Below, piece after piece: positions 33,293 to 42,630 of a DNA stretch of 64,000 bases (position 1 is its first letter; each line of letters begins with the position of its first letter). The notes under the pieces were generated by a model that saw only the letters and a program-made list of their open reading frames with translations, ran no database searches and was not told where the DNA came from. This stretch comes from Lientehia hominis (GTDB taxonomy: Bacteria; Bacillota; Clostridia; Lachnospirales; Lachnospiraceae): positions 975,848 to 1,039,847 of the forward strand of contig NZ_JAJNOR010000001.1 of the NCBI RefSeq assembly GCF_021044755.1. The letters are read 5' to 3'. Both the position numbers and the translations under genes were made by a program.

Positions 33293-34465
33293 TTATTCCG
33301 GTTTGTTCAGATAAGTGGTCTCCAGATCTGCCGCGATCTTGACACTCAGCTCTTCGATCTCTTTATCATAGGTATCTATATTATCCTTTGTAATGAAGAC
33401 ATAGCCGGTTACAATATGTACGCCCCAGTCTTTGATGGTCCATCCCTCTGCCATGTACAGCAGCGCCAGGCTTCCCAGATATCCCTGTCCATAGCCGTTT
33501 TGTGCTACACCGACATCGAGTGTCCCGTCTTCCAGGCCGCCCAGCACTTCTTCAGAGGGGTCCGTTGCCACTGCGTACAAGTGCTTTGCATCACTGTTGG
33601 AAGCATAATAATCCTTCAGCGCATTGGTCATGCCCCTGGACGCCGTGCCTCCGGTAGCAATGATTCCTGTTGCATTAGGATTTGCCGCCAGTGCGTTCGC
33701 TACTTTTTCATATCCTTCATCTTCTGTTGTAATATCGCCGATGGTCTGGCAGATGGTAACGCCGTCACTTTCTGCCACTGCCGCTTCTACGCCCTTCTGT
33801 CTTGCCAGCGTATTCACGTCTCCCAGGTTCTCCAGGACATTGATGATAGAACCTTCTCCACCCATCTCCTTGATCATTTTCTTAGTGGCCTCATAAGAGT
33901 AATCATATACATCTCCGCAGATGGTTGCTGCTGATTCCTGAGGATCGTCTACCTCGCCGCCGTAGTTTATCACCTTGCAGTCCGCTTCTGCCAGCTCTTT
34001 GTAAAGTGCGTTGGCTCCGGAAGTATCCGCGCCGTAGATCAGGAATAAATTATATCCCTCAGCCGCCTTCGCTTCCACGATCTGGTTCTCGATATCCTGT
34101 GTCCACTCCGTACCGATCGCATAATTAATGGTCACGCCATATTCTTTTTCGATCTGCTGATATCCAGGCTGGATATTCTCTTCGAAATAAGTATCGGGAG
34201 CCGGCCAGTAAACACAGATTTTATACTCGCTGGGATCCTTGGAGAGCTTCAGCTCCCGTTCCAGTGAGCTGGTATCAATCCCTGCCTTCGTGGTCTCCGG
34301 CGCCGCCGTCGTCTCTTTCTGTCCGTCGCTTTCCTTTGCTGCCGTCGTCTCCTTTGAAGCGTCCGGAGCCTTTGTTGTCTCATTCGCCGCCTTGCCGCCT
34401 CCGCAGCCGATCAGGCTGACTGCCATGACTGCTGCACACATCAAACTAACTAACCTTTTTTTCAT
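33293..34465 (-). CDS. Sugar ABC transporter substrate-binding lipoprotein, second importer
   Basis: The start at 34465, after GGAGG, gives a lipoprotein signal (MKKRLVSLMCAAVMAVSLIG, Cys next) and an Ala/Thr/Lys/Glu linker. The mature part is a type I binding fold with YKICVYWPAPDTYFEENI, YNLFLIYGADTSGANAL, GIIATGGTASRGM and VGVAQNGYGQGYLG. At 390 residues it is longer than the RbsB-like protein at 21867 and not closely similar, so it likely recognises a different sugar. Confidence 0.92.
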   Translation of the reverse strand: MKKRLVSLMCAAVMAVSLIGCGGGKAANETTKAPDASKETTAAKESDGQKETTAAPETTKAGIDTSSLERELKLSKDPSEYKICVYWPAPDTYFEENIQPGYQQIEKEYGVTINYAIGTEWTQDIENQIVEAKAAEGYNLFLIYGADTSGANALYKELAEADCKVINYGGEVDDPQESAATICGDVYDYSYEATKKMIKEMGGEGSIINVLENLGDVNTLARQKGVEAAVAESDGVTICQTIGDITTEDEGYEKVANALAANPNATGIIATGGTASRGMTNALKDYYASNSDAKHLYAVATDPSEEVLGGLEDGTLDVGVAQNGYGQGYLGSLALLYMAEGWTIKDWGVHIVTGYVFITKDNIDTYDKEIEELSVKIAADLETTYLNKPE

Positions 34466-34533
34466 CCTTTCTACCTCCACCTTTTTATTTTTTTATAAAA
34501 GCCCCGGCCTTACCGTATGGCCATTTATCCTTG

Positions 34534-35532
34534 TCACATCATTTTCTCTGCCACCCTGGCCCGTACAGATTCCACCGATACGGCCAGCAAGATGATCGCG
34601 CCCAGGAAAACCTGCTCATAATAAACATCCACGTTCAGCATCGTCAGCCCGTTTCGGACCATGGTCAGTATCCAGGAGCCGCAGAAAAAGCCCAGCGCCG
34701 TAAAGCTGCCTCCCAGGAGCGGAATACCGCCTATGGCGCATACGGCTATGGAATACATCATCCAGTCAGAGCCTGTATTGGGCGAGGCCGTTCCCGTCCG
34801 GGAAGCCCACAGGATAGCGGCGACACAGGCAAATACGCAGGAGAGGATATTACAGGAAACCACGATCCAGTTCACATTGATTCCCGACAGCCTGGCTGCC
34901 GTCCGGTTGCCGCCCACCGCCAGAACATCCCTTCCATATTTCGTGTGACGGAATACAATGTAGAGAACTACTACCAATACGATCATAAGAATGAACAGGA
35001 AGGAGAACATCCCCACCTTTTTCCGGCCCGCCCATGTCAAAGCCGCTGTCATTTCATAAGAATAACCATGAGAGCTGCCAATCGCCAGTCCATTGAATAT
35101 GAAGGACATGGCCAGTGTGATAATCCAGGGATTCAGATTCAGCTTTACTACCAGAAGCCCTATGACGAGACCGCAGACTGCCGATACCGCCAGAGCCGCC
35201 AGGATAGACGGCAGAGTTCCCATTCCATAGTTTGCCATCAGGGTCCCCATCACCACCGTGGACAGAGCCCCACAGGCGCCGATGCCCAGGTTCATATCTC
35301 CAATGACCATCAAAATCAGCTGGGCAGCCCCGATAAAAGCATACACGGCAGCCGTTCTGGACAGGTTGAAAATATTAAAGGGCGTCAGAAACGCGTCTGT
35401 AAATATGGTAAACACCAGCACCAGTATGACGATCGCAACGATGGCACTGGAATAGGACTGCAGAAAGAATCGTTTTAACAGCGATACTCTCGGCTTGTTC
35501 GCCGTTCCGGGCATTTTCTCATTATTACTCAT
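34534..35532 (-). CDS. Sugar ABC transporter permease, second importer
   Basis: The 332-residue protein has about ten hydrophobic segments. It carries GDMNLGIGACGALSTVVMG, GGNRTAARLSGI and GGIPLLGGSFTALGFF, equivalent to the RbsC motifs. Unusually for such operons the permease precedes the binding protein. It starts 38 bases after the isomerase gene, preceded by GGAGAAGAGGAT. Confidence 0.93.
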   Translation of the reverse strand: MSNNEKMPGTANKPRVSLLKRFFLQSYSSAIVAIVILVLVFTIFTDAFLTPFNIFNLSRTAAVYAFIGAAQLILMVIGDMNLGIGACGALSTVVMGTLMANYGMGTLPSILAALAVSAVCGLVIGLLVVKLNLNPWIITLAMSFIFNGLAIGSSHGYSYEMTAALTWAGRKKVGMFSFLFILMIVLVVVLYIVFRHTKYGRDVLAVGGNRTAARLSGINVNWIVVSCNILSCVFACVAAILWASRTGTASPNTGSDWMMYSIAVCAIGGIPLLGGSFTALGFFCGSWILTMVRNGLTMLNVDVYYEQVFLGAIILLAVSVESVRARVAEKMM

Positions 35533-35570
35533 ATCCTCTTCTCCTTTTGACCCTTTTTATCAAGATATCT

Positions 35571-36998
35571 TTATGACCTGAGCCGTCTTTCCAGTTCCCC
35601 GTCAGACGGATACACCGGATCCGCCCGAAGCCCCGGAATATACCGGCAGGCCTCATACAGGACATCGGCGACCTTTCCATAAGTACCCGCCACATGATGA
35701 ATATAAGGACCTTTGACCAGCTTGTGTTCCCAGGCCGGCCAGTCATTCACTTCAAACCACACATATGTCCCCCTGCAGTATGGGCCGTCAATCCCTTTCC
35801 CTTCCCCCAGGAACAGTGAATACTCCCCATGGTCTCCATCGAAGCGGCATACGGTGATATCCCCGTTCTGAAGCTCCCAGGCACAATTTCCGCACTGTGG
35901 ATTTCCGTCCCACGCCTCTGTGATCCGGCAGTTCTCCTTATCCTTTGCAAAAGCGGAAGGAAACGCTCCGCAGTGCCACAAGAGTTCCACATTTTCCTTT
36001 TCCGGATGCCTCACAGTCAGATCTGCCAGAAAATGCGGAATGCGGTTTCCGGCGGCCGCCTGAATCAGCATCGCTGAAACGGCTCCATTTATATCCGTCT
36101 CGCATGCCACAGGAAATCCCTCGTCAGCCAGCATGGAATTTACCGCGCACGGATATATATCCAGCTTTTCCTGCATGGCCGCCCAACACTGAATACACGC
36201 ACAGTTACACAGGTATCTGTCTGCAAAGCTCTGAACAGCCAGCTTCATCGCCCCTAAAGTTTCTCTCGGTCCAGTCCTCTCCGCTCCCGGTCCTGTATAG
36301 GTACTGCTTATGAAGCAGGAGACCTTCTCCAGTTTGTCTTTTTCTTCCCTCCGTATCCGTTCCATCTCCAATTCCAGTTCCATGAGAGATACCGGATAGA
36401 CCTCGATTCCGAATTTTTCCATCAGCTCACTTTCATTTGCCATCACACTCAAGAAATCACAGGGTCTTGGCCCAATCTGGAGCACACGGATATGTTTCAT
36501 GGTCTTCACCACCTCTGCCACCCGAATGAAACGTTCAAATCCGTGAAGGAAAACTTCATCTGTGGGAGATACGTTCGTTATGTAAGAAAAGGCCACATTA
36601 TGCCTTCTCATCACCTTTCCCGATGCGAAAAGTCCGCATTGAGAATCCCTGGTCCTCATCCCCGTCTCGTCAGGAGCGTCATCCCGCGGTCCATATAAAA
36701 GCACCGGCACCTGAAACGCTGCAGCTACCTGTCCGATCGCACCCTCGCATCCAAAATTACAGTGGGGAAAAAACAGCGCATCTACATCCTGCTCCTTCAT
36801 CTTTTTGATGACCTTCGGAACATCTGACTGACAAAGCAGCAGTCCTTCCTCATTGATGTCCTCAATGTCGATCAGACGGATCGGAAATCTTTTTATCTGG
36901 TCCGCAATCTCCTCCTTATAGTGCAGTGCCGCCTCAACGCTGAAATTGCTCCTTCGCGTAGGCACATATCCAACGGTGACTGGTTCCATAACTGTCAT
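35571..36998 (-). CDS. L-fucose/L-arabinose isomerase family protein
   Basis: Starting at the ATG at 36998 (GGGAGGGG upstream), the protein has 475 residues. It belongs to the FucI/AraA-like fold: an N-terminal Rossmann region (VTVGYVPTRR, then DALFFPHCNFGCEG) and a central CIQCWAAMQEKLDIYPC followed by EGFPVACETDINGA, which holds the acid residues. FucI proper is near 590 residues, so this is the shorter isomerase-like group, whose substrates include several aldoses. It is the first gene of the operon, downstream of a promoter with paired AraR-like boxes. Confidence 0.85.
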   Translation of the reverse strand: MTVMEPVTVGYVPTRRSNFSVEAALHYKEEIADQIKRFPIRLIDIEDINEEGLLLCQSDVPKVIKKMKEQDVDALFFPHCNFGCEGAIGQVAAAFQVPVLLYGPRDDAPDETGMRTRDSQCGLFASGKVMRRHNVAFSYITNVSPTDEVFLHGFERFIRVAEVVKTMKHIRVLQIGPRPCDFLSVMANESELMEKFGIEVYPVSLMELELEMERIRREEKDKLEKVSCFISSTYTGPGAERTGPRETLGAMKLAVQSFADRYLCNCACIQCWAAMQEKLDIYPCAVNSMLADEGFPVACETDINGAVSAMLIQAAAGNRIPHFLADLTVRHPEKENVELLWHCGAFPSAFAKDKENCRITEAWDGNPQCGNCAWELQNGDITVCRFDGDHGEYSLFLGEGKGIDGPYCRGTYVWFEVNDWPAWEHKLVKGPYIHHVAGTYGKVADVLYEACRYIPGLRADPVYPSDGELERRLRS

Positions 36999-37097
36999 AT
37001 GTTCCCCTCCCGTCATCTAGACTTGTATTTCCATTGTCCGAAATATGTATTTATTTTTTTAATATTACAGTACATATTTCTCTTTTCTGTCTTTGTT

Positions 37098-37142
37098 TTG
37101 TATTTACAACAATAGCATATATGTGAACATTTGTAAATACCT
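37098..37142 (-). promoter_or_regulatory. Promoter with paired AraR-like boxes, second sugar operon
   Basis: On the minus strand TTTACA (37132-37137) and TATTGT (37109-37114) are 17 bases apart. The perfect box TTGTA-AA-TACAA (37098-37109) follows the -10, and a second, TTGTA-AA-TACC on the plus strand (37131-37141), covers the -35. Their centres are 33 bases apart, three helical turns, so one regulator could contact both from the same face. The remaining gap to 37391 is AT-rich with more GTATTTA half-sites and no gene. Confidence 0.75.
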
Positions 37143-37391
37143 TTTTGTGAATTTTATACCCATTGTTTCAAGTTTATGTATTTATTTTAAAAGAGCAGAC
37201 AGCATTATGTATTATTATTGGAAAAACATGTCAACTATTTTGGTAATTTTTCATTATTTTCTCCATTTTGCCGGCCACAAAAAGTTGCTGATATCTGTCT
37301 TTTATTCTTCAAATATAAATATATTCATTAATAATATGTTTTATGAATAATACCAATTAAATATTTATTTTAAATACATCTTTCTGAACTC

Positions 37392-37420
37392 TTGCATTTT
37401 TATTGGGTTTCCTGTATGCT
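37392..37420 (+). promoter_or_regulatory. Promoter of the GntR/LacI-type regulator
   Basis: TTGCAT (37392-37397) and TATGCT (37415-37420) are 17 bases apart on the plus strand, 61 bases before the regulator start. Confidence 0.75.
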
Positions 37421-37480
37421 TAACATATGCGAAAAATTCACCGCTCTTGAATAAACGCGGTGTTGAATGGAGAAATTTTT

Positions 37481-38554
37481 ATGTCAGACTATGTATTGAA
37501 TACAAGCAATATAAAATACAAGGCTCTCTATACCTGGCTGATCGGCAAGATCAACGACGGTTCCTTTGGCTATAAGGAAAAGCTGCCGTCAGAAGCGTCT
37601 CTCTGTGAGCAGTTCCAGATCAGCCGCCAGACAGTTCGGAACGCCATGGACCGGCTGTGCCGGGAAGGCTACGTGGAACGGGTCAAGGGAAGTGGAAGCT
37701 TCGTCAAAAAGCCGGTGCGGCAGCGGGAAAAGACGATCGGGGTCATTTTCCTCACTATTTCCGGTTACATTAACGCCAACGTACTCAACGGGATAGAAAA
37801 TGTCCTCACCTCCAAAGGTTACAGCATTCTGCTGGAGCTCAGTCACAACCGTGTGGGCAATGAAGCCCGCTTTCTTCAGAAAATGCTGACAAGCAACGTT
37901 TCCGGCCTGATCATAGAGGGGACCAAAAGCAGCTTTCCCACTCCCAATGACGCCCTGTACCGGCAGCTGGCGGAGCAGAAGATCCCGTATGTTTTTGTTC
38001 ACAATGGCTACACCAATGTACCCGCCCCTGCCATCGTCTGGGACGATCACAGGGTATCTTATGAACTCACACAGCGTCTGATCAACGCCGGGCATAAAAA
38101 TATCGCCGGACTTTTTAAGTTCGACGAAATGCAGGGTGTCAATCGATATCTTGGCTATATCGACGCTCTTATGGATAATCAGATGGAAATCCAGGAGGAT
38201 TATATCGGATGGTACAGTGATTCCAACCAGCCGGAAGAGAAACGGCGGAAAACGAATTACACTGACGCTTTTGCCATGGATATTCTGGGTCATTGCAGCG
38301 CTCTTATCTGTTACAATGACCTGATCGCCTGTCATATCATACGCCACTATATCGCCAACGGCATATCCATACCGGATCAGGTTTCTGTGGCCAGCTTCGA
38401 CAATTCGGATGTCACAAAGCTGTATAATTTGCAAAGGATTCCCAGCGTCACCCATCCGAAAGAAGAAATGGGCAGACAGGCCGCCTCTCTCCTGATGGAG
38501 TATATCGAAGATCCGTCGCTTAACGCTGCAGAGCGGAAGATCATCACACTGTGA
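37481..38554 (+). CDS. GntR/LacI hybrid transcriptional regulator (AraR-like)
   Basis: The start at 37481 follows GGAGAAA. Residues 1-75 are a GntR winged helix (KLPSEASLCEQFQISRQTVR, then GYVERVKGSGSFV). The rest is a LacI/periplasmic-binding-like sugar sensor (VNRYLGYIDALM, CYNDLIACHIIRHYIANG, VASFDNSDVTKL). This combination defines the AraR group, which represses arabinose genes until sugar binds. AraR sites have the form TTGTA-N2-TACAA, and such boxes occur in the promoters at 23.0 and 37.1 kb, the second divergent from this gene. It therefore most likely controls both importer operons. Confidence 0.93.
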   Translation: MSDYVLNTSNIKYKALYTWLIGKINDGSFGYKEKLPSEASLCEQFQISRQTVRNAMDRLCREGYVERVKGSGSFVKKPVRQREKTIGVIFLTISGYINANVLNGIENVLTSKGYSILLELSHNRVGNEARFLQKMLTSNVSGLIIEGTKSSFPTPNDALYRQLAEQKIPYVFVHNGYTNVPAPAIVWDDHRVSYELTQRLINAGHKNIAGLFKFDEMQGVNRYLGYIDALMDNQMEIQEDYIGWYSDSNQPEEKRRKTNYTDAFAMDILGHCSALICYNDLIACHIIRHYIANGISIPDQVSVASFDNSDVTKLYNLQRIPSVTHPKEEMGRQAASLLMEYIEDPSLNAAERKIITL

Positions 38555-38582
38555 TAATACCAGGAAAATCCTATGAAATAAA

Positions 38583-38619
38583 AAAGGCTGTCACACCGTT
38601 CACACGGCAGACAGCCTTT
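38583..38619. terminator. Bidirectional terminator between the regulator and rplQ
   Basis: AAAGGCTGTC and GACAGCCTTT form the stem, flanked by an A-tract on the left and a short T/A run on the right. It serves the converging araR-like and rplQ transcripts. Confidence 0.85.
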
Positions 38620-38644
38620 AAAATCTCATTATAAGATCAATGCA

Positions 38645-39178
38645 TTATACCAGCTCAATCAGCACTTCCATCGCTGCGTCGCCTTTTCTCTGACCGATCT
38701 TTACGATTCTGGTATAACCGCCTTTGCGGTCAACATATTTCGGGGCGATCTCATCAAAAAGCTTTGCGGGCATATCAACGGATTTCGTGTTTTTCTTGCG
38801 GCCTGCGACTTCCTTCGGAACCTCGGTCACAGGATACAGCACTTCCAGCATCTTGCGTCGTGCGTGCAGTCTGCTGGGCTTATCTTTTTTGATAGTCTTC
38901 TGGATCTCGTCATAAACGGTAACTTTCTTCCCGTCTACCACTTCTTTTACCCTCTTGCCATCTTTATCTTTTCTTGCTGCCTTCGCAGTAACAGTAACTT
39001 CTTCAAAGTTATCTTTTTCCTTTACTGCCATAGCGATCAGGCCTTCAGCAATCTTGCGGATTTCCTTTGCCTTTGCTTCGGTAGTCACAATCTTGCCGTG
39101 ATATAAAAGATTTGTCACCTGATTACGTAACAATGCTTTTCTCTGGCTTGAAGTTCTTCCAAGTTTTCTATAACCTGC
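38645..39178 (-). CDS. rplQ: 50S ribosomal protein L17
   Basis: Start at the ATG at 39178 (GGAGGAAAG upstream) gives GYRKLGRTSSQRKALLRNQ, the conserved L17 opening, and 177 residues. L17 is usually about 115-130 residues; the excess comes from a Lys/Val-rich insertion near residues 55-125 before the conserved end KGGYTRIVKIGQRKGDAA. L17 lines the exit side of the 50S subunit. It is the last gene of the S10-spc-alpha cluster. Confidence 0.96.
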   Translation of the reverse strand, partial: AGYRKLGRTSSQRKALLRNQVTNLLYHGKIVTTEAKAKEIRKIAEGLIAMAVKEKDNFEEVTVTAKAARKDKDGKRVKEVVDGKKVTVYDEIQKTIKKDKPSRLHARRKMLEVLYPVTEVPKEVAGRKKNTKSVDMPAKLFDEIAPKYVDRKGGYTRIVKIGQRKGDAAMEVLIELV

Positions 39179-39265
39179 CATGATTTCTTTCCTCCATTTG
39201 TGGAACAGGCGGCCACGCATCTTCGGGCTTACTGACCGTCTGCTTTGTATCCATAATGTTTCCTA

Positions 39266-40225
39266 TTATTCGTCGCTGGGATTAAGCTCGAGTCCAAGCT
39301 CTTTCAGCTTGCCGAGAACTTCCTCCAGGGACTTGCGGCCCAGATTCCTGACCTTCATCATATCTTCTGAAGTGCGGTTCGTCAGCTCCTCTACGGTATT
39401 GATGCCCGCGCGCTTCAGACAGTTGTAGGAACGGACAGAGAGCTCAAGCTCATCAATGTTCATTTCCAAAACTTTCTCTTTTTCATTGTCTTCCTTCTCT
39501 ACCATGACTTCCGCAGTCTTGGCATTTTCAGAAAGGTCAATGAACAGATTCAGATGTTCGCTCAGCACTTTAGCGGCGAGACTTACCGCCTCGTCGGGAG
39601 CCAGAGTGCCGTTGGTATATACGTCCAGAGTCAGCTTATCGAAATCAGTAATCTGACCTACACGGGTGTTCTCAACCGAGAGATTCACACGCTCAATGGG
39701 AGTGTAAATGGAATCGATCGCAATCACGCCAATGGGCAGATCCTCACTCTTGTTCTTATCTGCGCTCACATAGCCCCGGCCCTTGGTAATGGTCAGTTCC
39801 ATGTACAGCTTGCAGTCGCTGCCGCCGCTCAGGGTGGCGATCACCTGTTCAGGATTGATCACTTCAATATCCTGGTCAACCTGAATATCGGCACCTGTTA
39901 CAACGCCTTCCCCCTCGAACTCCACATATGCCACCTTCGGCTCATTGGTCTCGCTGGTGTTCCGGATTGCCAGGTTCTTCAGGTTCATAATGATCTCAGT
40001 CACATCTTCTTTAACACCCGGGATGGAACTGAATTCATGGAGGACACCGTCGATCTTCACCTGGCTGACCGCCGCTCCCGGCAGAGAAGACAGCATGATC
40101 CTTCTCAGGGAGTTGCCCAGAGTAGTGCCATATCCCCTCTCCAGAGGCTCGACAACGAATCTTCCATACTTCTTATCTTCTGAAATCTCAACAATCTCAA
40201 TATTGGGTTTTTCAAAATCGAACAC
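39266..40225 (-). CDS. rpoA: RNA polymerase alpha subunit
   Basis: The 319-residue protein has the N-terminal dimerisation domain ([20 protein letters not shown]) and the C-terminal DNA/activator-binding domain with [19 protein letters not shown] and [12 protein letters not shown]. The start is a GTG at 40225 after AAGGAGG. It sits in the usual rpsD-rpoA-rplQ order. Confidence 0.98.
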   Translation of the reverse strand: MFDFEKPNIEIVEISEDKKYGRFVVEPLERGYGTTLGNSLRRIMLSSLPGAAVSQVKIDGVLHEFSSIPGVKEDVTEIIMNLKNLAIRNTSETNEPKVAYVEFEGEGVVTGADIQVDQDIEVINPEQVIATLSGGSDCKLYMELTITKGRGYVSADKNKSEDLPIGVIAIDSIYTPIERVNLSVENTRVGQITDFDKLTLDVYTNGTLAPDEAVSLAAKVLSEHLNLFIDLSENAKTAEVMVEKEDNEKEKVLEMNIDELELSVRSYNCLKRAGINTVEELTNRTSEDMMKVRNLGRKSLEEVLGKLKELGLELNPSDE

Positions 40226-40294
40226 TATTAAGCCCTCCTTATGGGTATAAAGTTGAGGGCCGAAAAATTTCGGACACTCCTAATGTCTTTCGGA

Positions 40295-40888
40295 TTATTT
40301 GGAGTACAGCTCGACGATAAGCATTTCGTTAACCGGTACATCGATCATCTCTCTTGTGGGGAGCTGTTTGATCGTAACAGAGAGGTTCTCAGCATCCGCA
40401 TCAAGCCACTCCGGCACCAGCCTTCCGGCTGTCACATCCAGAACATCCTTGTATCTCTGGGAATCTTTTGCTTTTTCTTTAATAGTGATGACATCGCCTG
40501 CTTTTACCAGGAAAGACGGAATGTTCACACATCTGCCGTTTACCAGGACATGCTTGTGATCCACAATCTGTCTCGTTTCTTTTCTCGTTCTGCCGAGGCC
40601 GGCTCTGAACAGTACGTTGTCCAGTCTGCACTCCAGCATGATAAGAAGGTTTTCACCAACCATGCCGCTCATTCTCTCAGCTTTTGCATAGTAATTTCTA
40701 AAAGGCTTCTCTAACACACCATAAATGAATTTGGCTTTCTGCTTTTCGCGCAGCTGAAGGCCGTATTCGCTCATTTTTCTATTGGATCTCTTTAATTCTC
40801 TCGTCGATTTCTTATCTATTCCTAAATAAACCGGGTCAAGTCCAAGGGACCTGCATCTTTTAAGAACAGGAACTCTATCTACTGCCAC
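40295..40888 (-). CDS. rpsD: 30S ribosomal protein S4
   Basis: The 197-residue S4 nucleates 30S assembly and contains the S4 RNA-binding domain (RLDNVLFRAGLGRTRKETRQ). The GTG start at 40888 follows TAGGAGG. The N-terminus lacks the zinc cysteines seen in some S4 forms; it has only a Cys in LKRCRSLGLDP. In many Firmicutes rpsD lies elsewhere, whereas here it is in the alpha operon. Confidence 0.98.
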   Translation of the reverse strand: MAVDRVPVLKRCRSLGLDPVYLGIDKKSTRELKRSNRKMSEYGLQLREKQKAKFIYGVLEKPFRNYYAKAERMSGMVGENLLIMLECRLDNVLFRAGLGRTRKETRQIVDHKHVLVNGRCVNIPSFLVKAGDVITIKEKAKDSQRYKDVLDVTAGRLVPEWLDADAENLSVTIKQLPTREMIDVPVNEMLIVELYSK

Positions 40889-40905
40889 TTTTCAGCACCT
40901 CCTAA

Positions 40906-41307
40906 TTAAACTCTTCTACGTTTGGGTGGACGGCATCCATTATGGGGAACCGGGGTTACGTCTTTGATACTGGTTACTTCCAGACCGCATGCCTGCAGTG
41001 CACGGATAGCAGCCTCACGACCTGATCCGGGGCCCTTTACCATTACGTCAACGGACTTCAATCCATGTACCAGTGCTGCCTTCGTAGCAGTTTCTGCAGC
41101 CATCTGCGCTGCATATGGAGTAGATTTCCTTGAACCTCTAAATCCCAGACCGCCTGCACTAGCCCATGACAGAGCATTGCCCTGTGTATCTGTTAACGTT
41201 ACGATGGTATTGTTAAAAGATGACTGGATGTGCGCTTGTCCGCGTTCAACGTTTTTCTTAACACGCTTTTTTGTCACTTTCTTTGCAGTGGACACTTTTT
41301 TAGCCAT
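40906..41307 (-). CDS. rpsK: 30S ribosomal protein S11
   Basis: The 133-residue S11 forms the 30S platform with S6 and S18. Conserved [26 protein letters not shown] and [17 protein letters not shown] segments are present. It lies 17 bases upstream of rpsD. Confidence 0.98.
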   Translation of the reverse strand: MAKKVSTAKKVTKKRVKKNVERGQAHIQSSFNNTIVTLTDTQGNALSWASAGGLGFRGSRKSTPYAAQMAAETATKAALVHGLKSVDVMVKGPGSGREAAIRALQACGLEVTSIKDVTPVPHNGCRPPKRRRV

Positions 41308-41387
41308 TTTAAACTAACCTACTTTCTTTTACTTGTTTACCTGTTACTTAATCAATGCAGTATAAATACGCATTGTCAGCAGCCTGC

Positions 41388-41759
41388 TTATTTCTTCTTG
41401 TTCGCTACTGTCTTCCTGGGACCTTTTCTGGTCCTGGCGTTTGTCTTGGTCTTCTGACCGCGAACGGGCAGACCTCTCCTATGACGGATGCCTCTGTAAC
41501 AGCCAATCTCCTGTAATCTCTTGATATTCATCGCCACTTCACGGCGGAGATCACCTTCTACCAACTGGTGATCTGCCTCGATGGCGGATGAGATCCTCTT
41601 GACTTCTTCATCAGTCAGGTCTCTCACACGAGTATCAGGGTTTACATTGGCTTCTTTTAAGAGGCGGCTGGCACTAGTCCTACCAATCCCATAGATATAA
41701 GTCAATCCGATTTCAACGCGCTTTTCTCTTGGTAAATCGACACCTGAAATACGAGCCAT
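41388..41759 (-). CDS. rpsM: 30S ribosomal protein S13
   Basis: The 123-residue S13 of the 30S head has the opening [19 protein letters not shown], helix-hairpin-helix IYGIGRTSA, and the basic tail [16 protein letters not shown] that contacts P-site tRNA. About 150 bases separate it from rpmJ. Confidence 0.98.
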   Translation of the reverse strand: MARISGVDLPREKRVEIGLTYIYGIGRTSASRLLKEANVNPDTRVRDLTDEEVKRISSAIEADHQLVEGDLRREVAMNIKRLQEIGCYRGIRHRRGLPVRGQKTKTNARTRKGPRKTVANKKK

Positions 41760-41907
41760 GTGTGTATTACACCTCCATTGTTATTCTCATTACTGTTTCC
41801 ATTTTTATTTAATCATTATGAACAACCCTGCCGGGTGTGTTCATAATGCAGCCGCATGATTTTAGTGGGTATACCGACACCGCAAATTAAAAACCTGCAC
41901 TCCCGTG

Positions 41908-42021
41908 TCAGCCCTGACGCTGTTTATGCTTCGGATTCTCACAAATAACCCTGACGCTGCCTTTTCTTTTAATAACCTTGCATTTCTCACAAATCGGTTT
42001 AACAGATGATCTTACTTTCAC
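41908..42021 (-). CDS. rpmJ: 50S ribosomal protein L36
   Basis: This 37-residue frame starts with GTG at 42021 after AAAGGAG. It reads [18 protein letters not shown] and ends KHKQRQG, with the zinc ligands Cys11, Cys14, Cys27 and His32. It is the zinc-binding form of L36, in its standard place between infA and rpsM. Confidence 0.97.
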   Translation of the reverse strand: MKVRSSVKPICEKCKVIKRKGSVRVICENPKHKQRQG

Positions 42022-42112
42022 AGGTTTACTCTCCTTTCACAAAAAAGTCCGCATATCATTATAACACCTACCCCTATTAAAAGCAAGCGCAAATATGGGA
42101 ATTTTTCCAATG

Positions 42113-42331
42113 TCACTTATCTCTCCAGATAATCCTTCCCTTGGACAGGTCATAAGGAGACAGTTCCAAAGTAACTTTATCACCCGGCAAGATCCTGATG
42201 TAGTTCATACGAAGCTTACCGCTGATATGTGCCAGTACCTGATGTCCGTTTTCCAGTTCAACCTGAAACATGGCATTGGGCAGTTTTTCAACTACGGTTC
42301 CTTCAATTTCAATAACGTCACTCTTTGACAT
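42113..42331 (-). CDS. infA: Translation initiation factor IF-1
   Basis: A full-length 72-residue OB-fold protein, with [20 protein letters not shown] and [20 protein letters not shown]. It binds the 30S A site during initiation. GTAGGAGG precedes the ATG. It is 11 bases downstream of the KOW gene. Confidence 0.98.
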   Translation of the reverse strand: MSKSDVIEIEGTVVEKLPNAMFQVELENGHQVLAHISGKLRMNYIRILPGDKVTLELSPYDLSKGRIIWRDK

Positions 42332-42342
42332 CCCGTTACCTC

Positions 42343-42627
42343 CTACTTGGTGGGGACCTTGGCCTGATACAGCTTTATGGCCCGCTTCACGTCTTCATTC
42401 CTAACCGGCTTTCCGCCCCTTATAAGTTCTGCCAGCCGCTCATCCTGTGCATGAATAAACTGCAGATGCTTTTCCTTCTTCGGTTTGGCTTTTTCCAAAG
42501 TTCTTAACCTTCCATCGGCCAGCAGGTATTTTCCCTCCCGGTATCCGATGACGGCATACAGCTTTCCTTTGTCATGACCGGCTTTTGAAATGGCGAATCC
42601 GCCTGTTTCCTTCCTCATGTCCGACAC
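42343..42627 (-). CDS. KOW-domain RNA-binding protein (L14e-like)
   Basis: The 94-residue basic protein contains an N-terminal KOW-like segment ([20 protein letters not shown]) and a Lys-rich C-terminal half. Similar proteins annotated as L14E/L6E/L27E-like occur between map and infA in many Clostridia; their ribosomal role is unproven. The start may be GTG at 42627 or ATG at 42618. It begins three bases after the map stop. Confidence 0.85.
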   Translation of the reverse strand: MSDMRKETGGFAISKAGHDKGKLYAVIGYREGKYLLADGRLRTLEKAKPKKEKHLQFIHAQDERLAELIRGGKPVRNEDVKRAIKLYQAKVPTK

Positions 42628-42630
42628 CGC

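Noticed and set aside
34531..35478. Plus-strand 315-residue frame opposite the second permease
   Set aside because: It is the complement of a well-supported permease gene and has low-complexity Gln/His/Arg composition typical of antisense frames.
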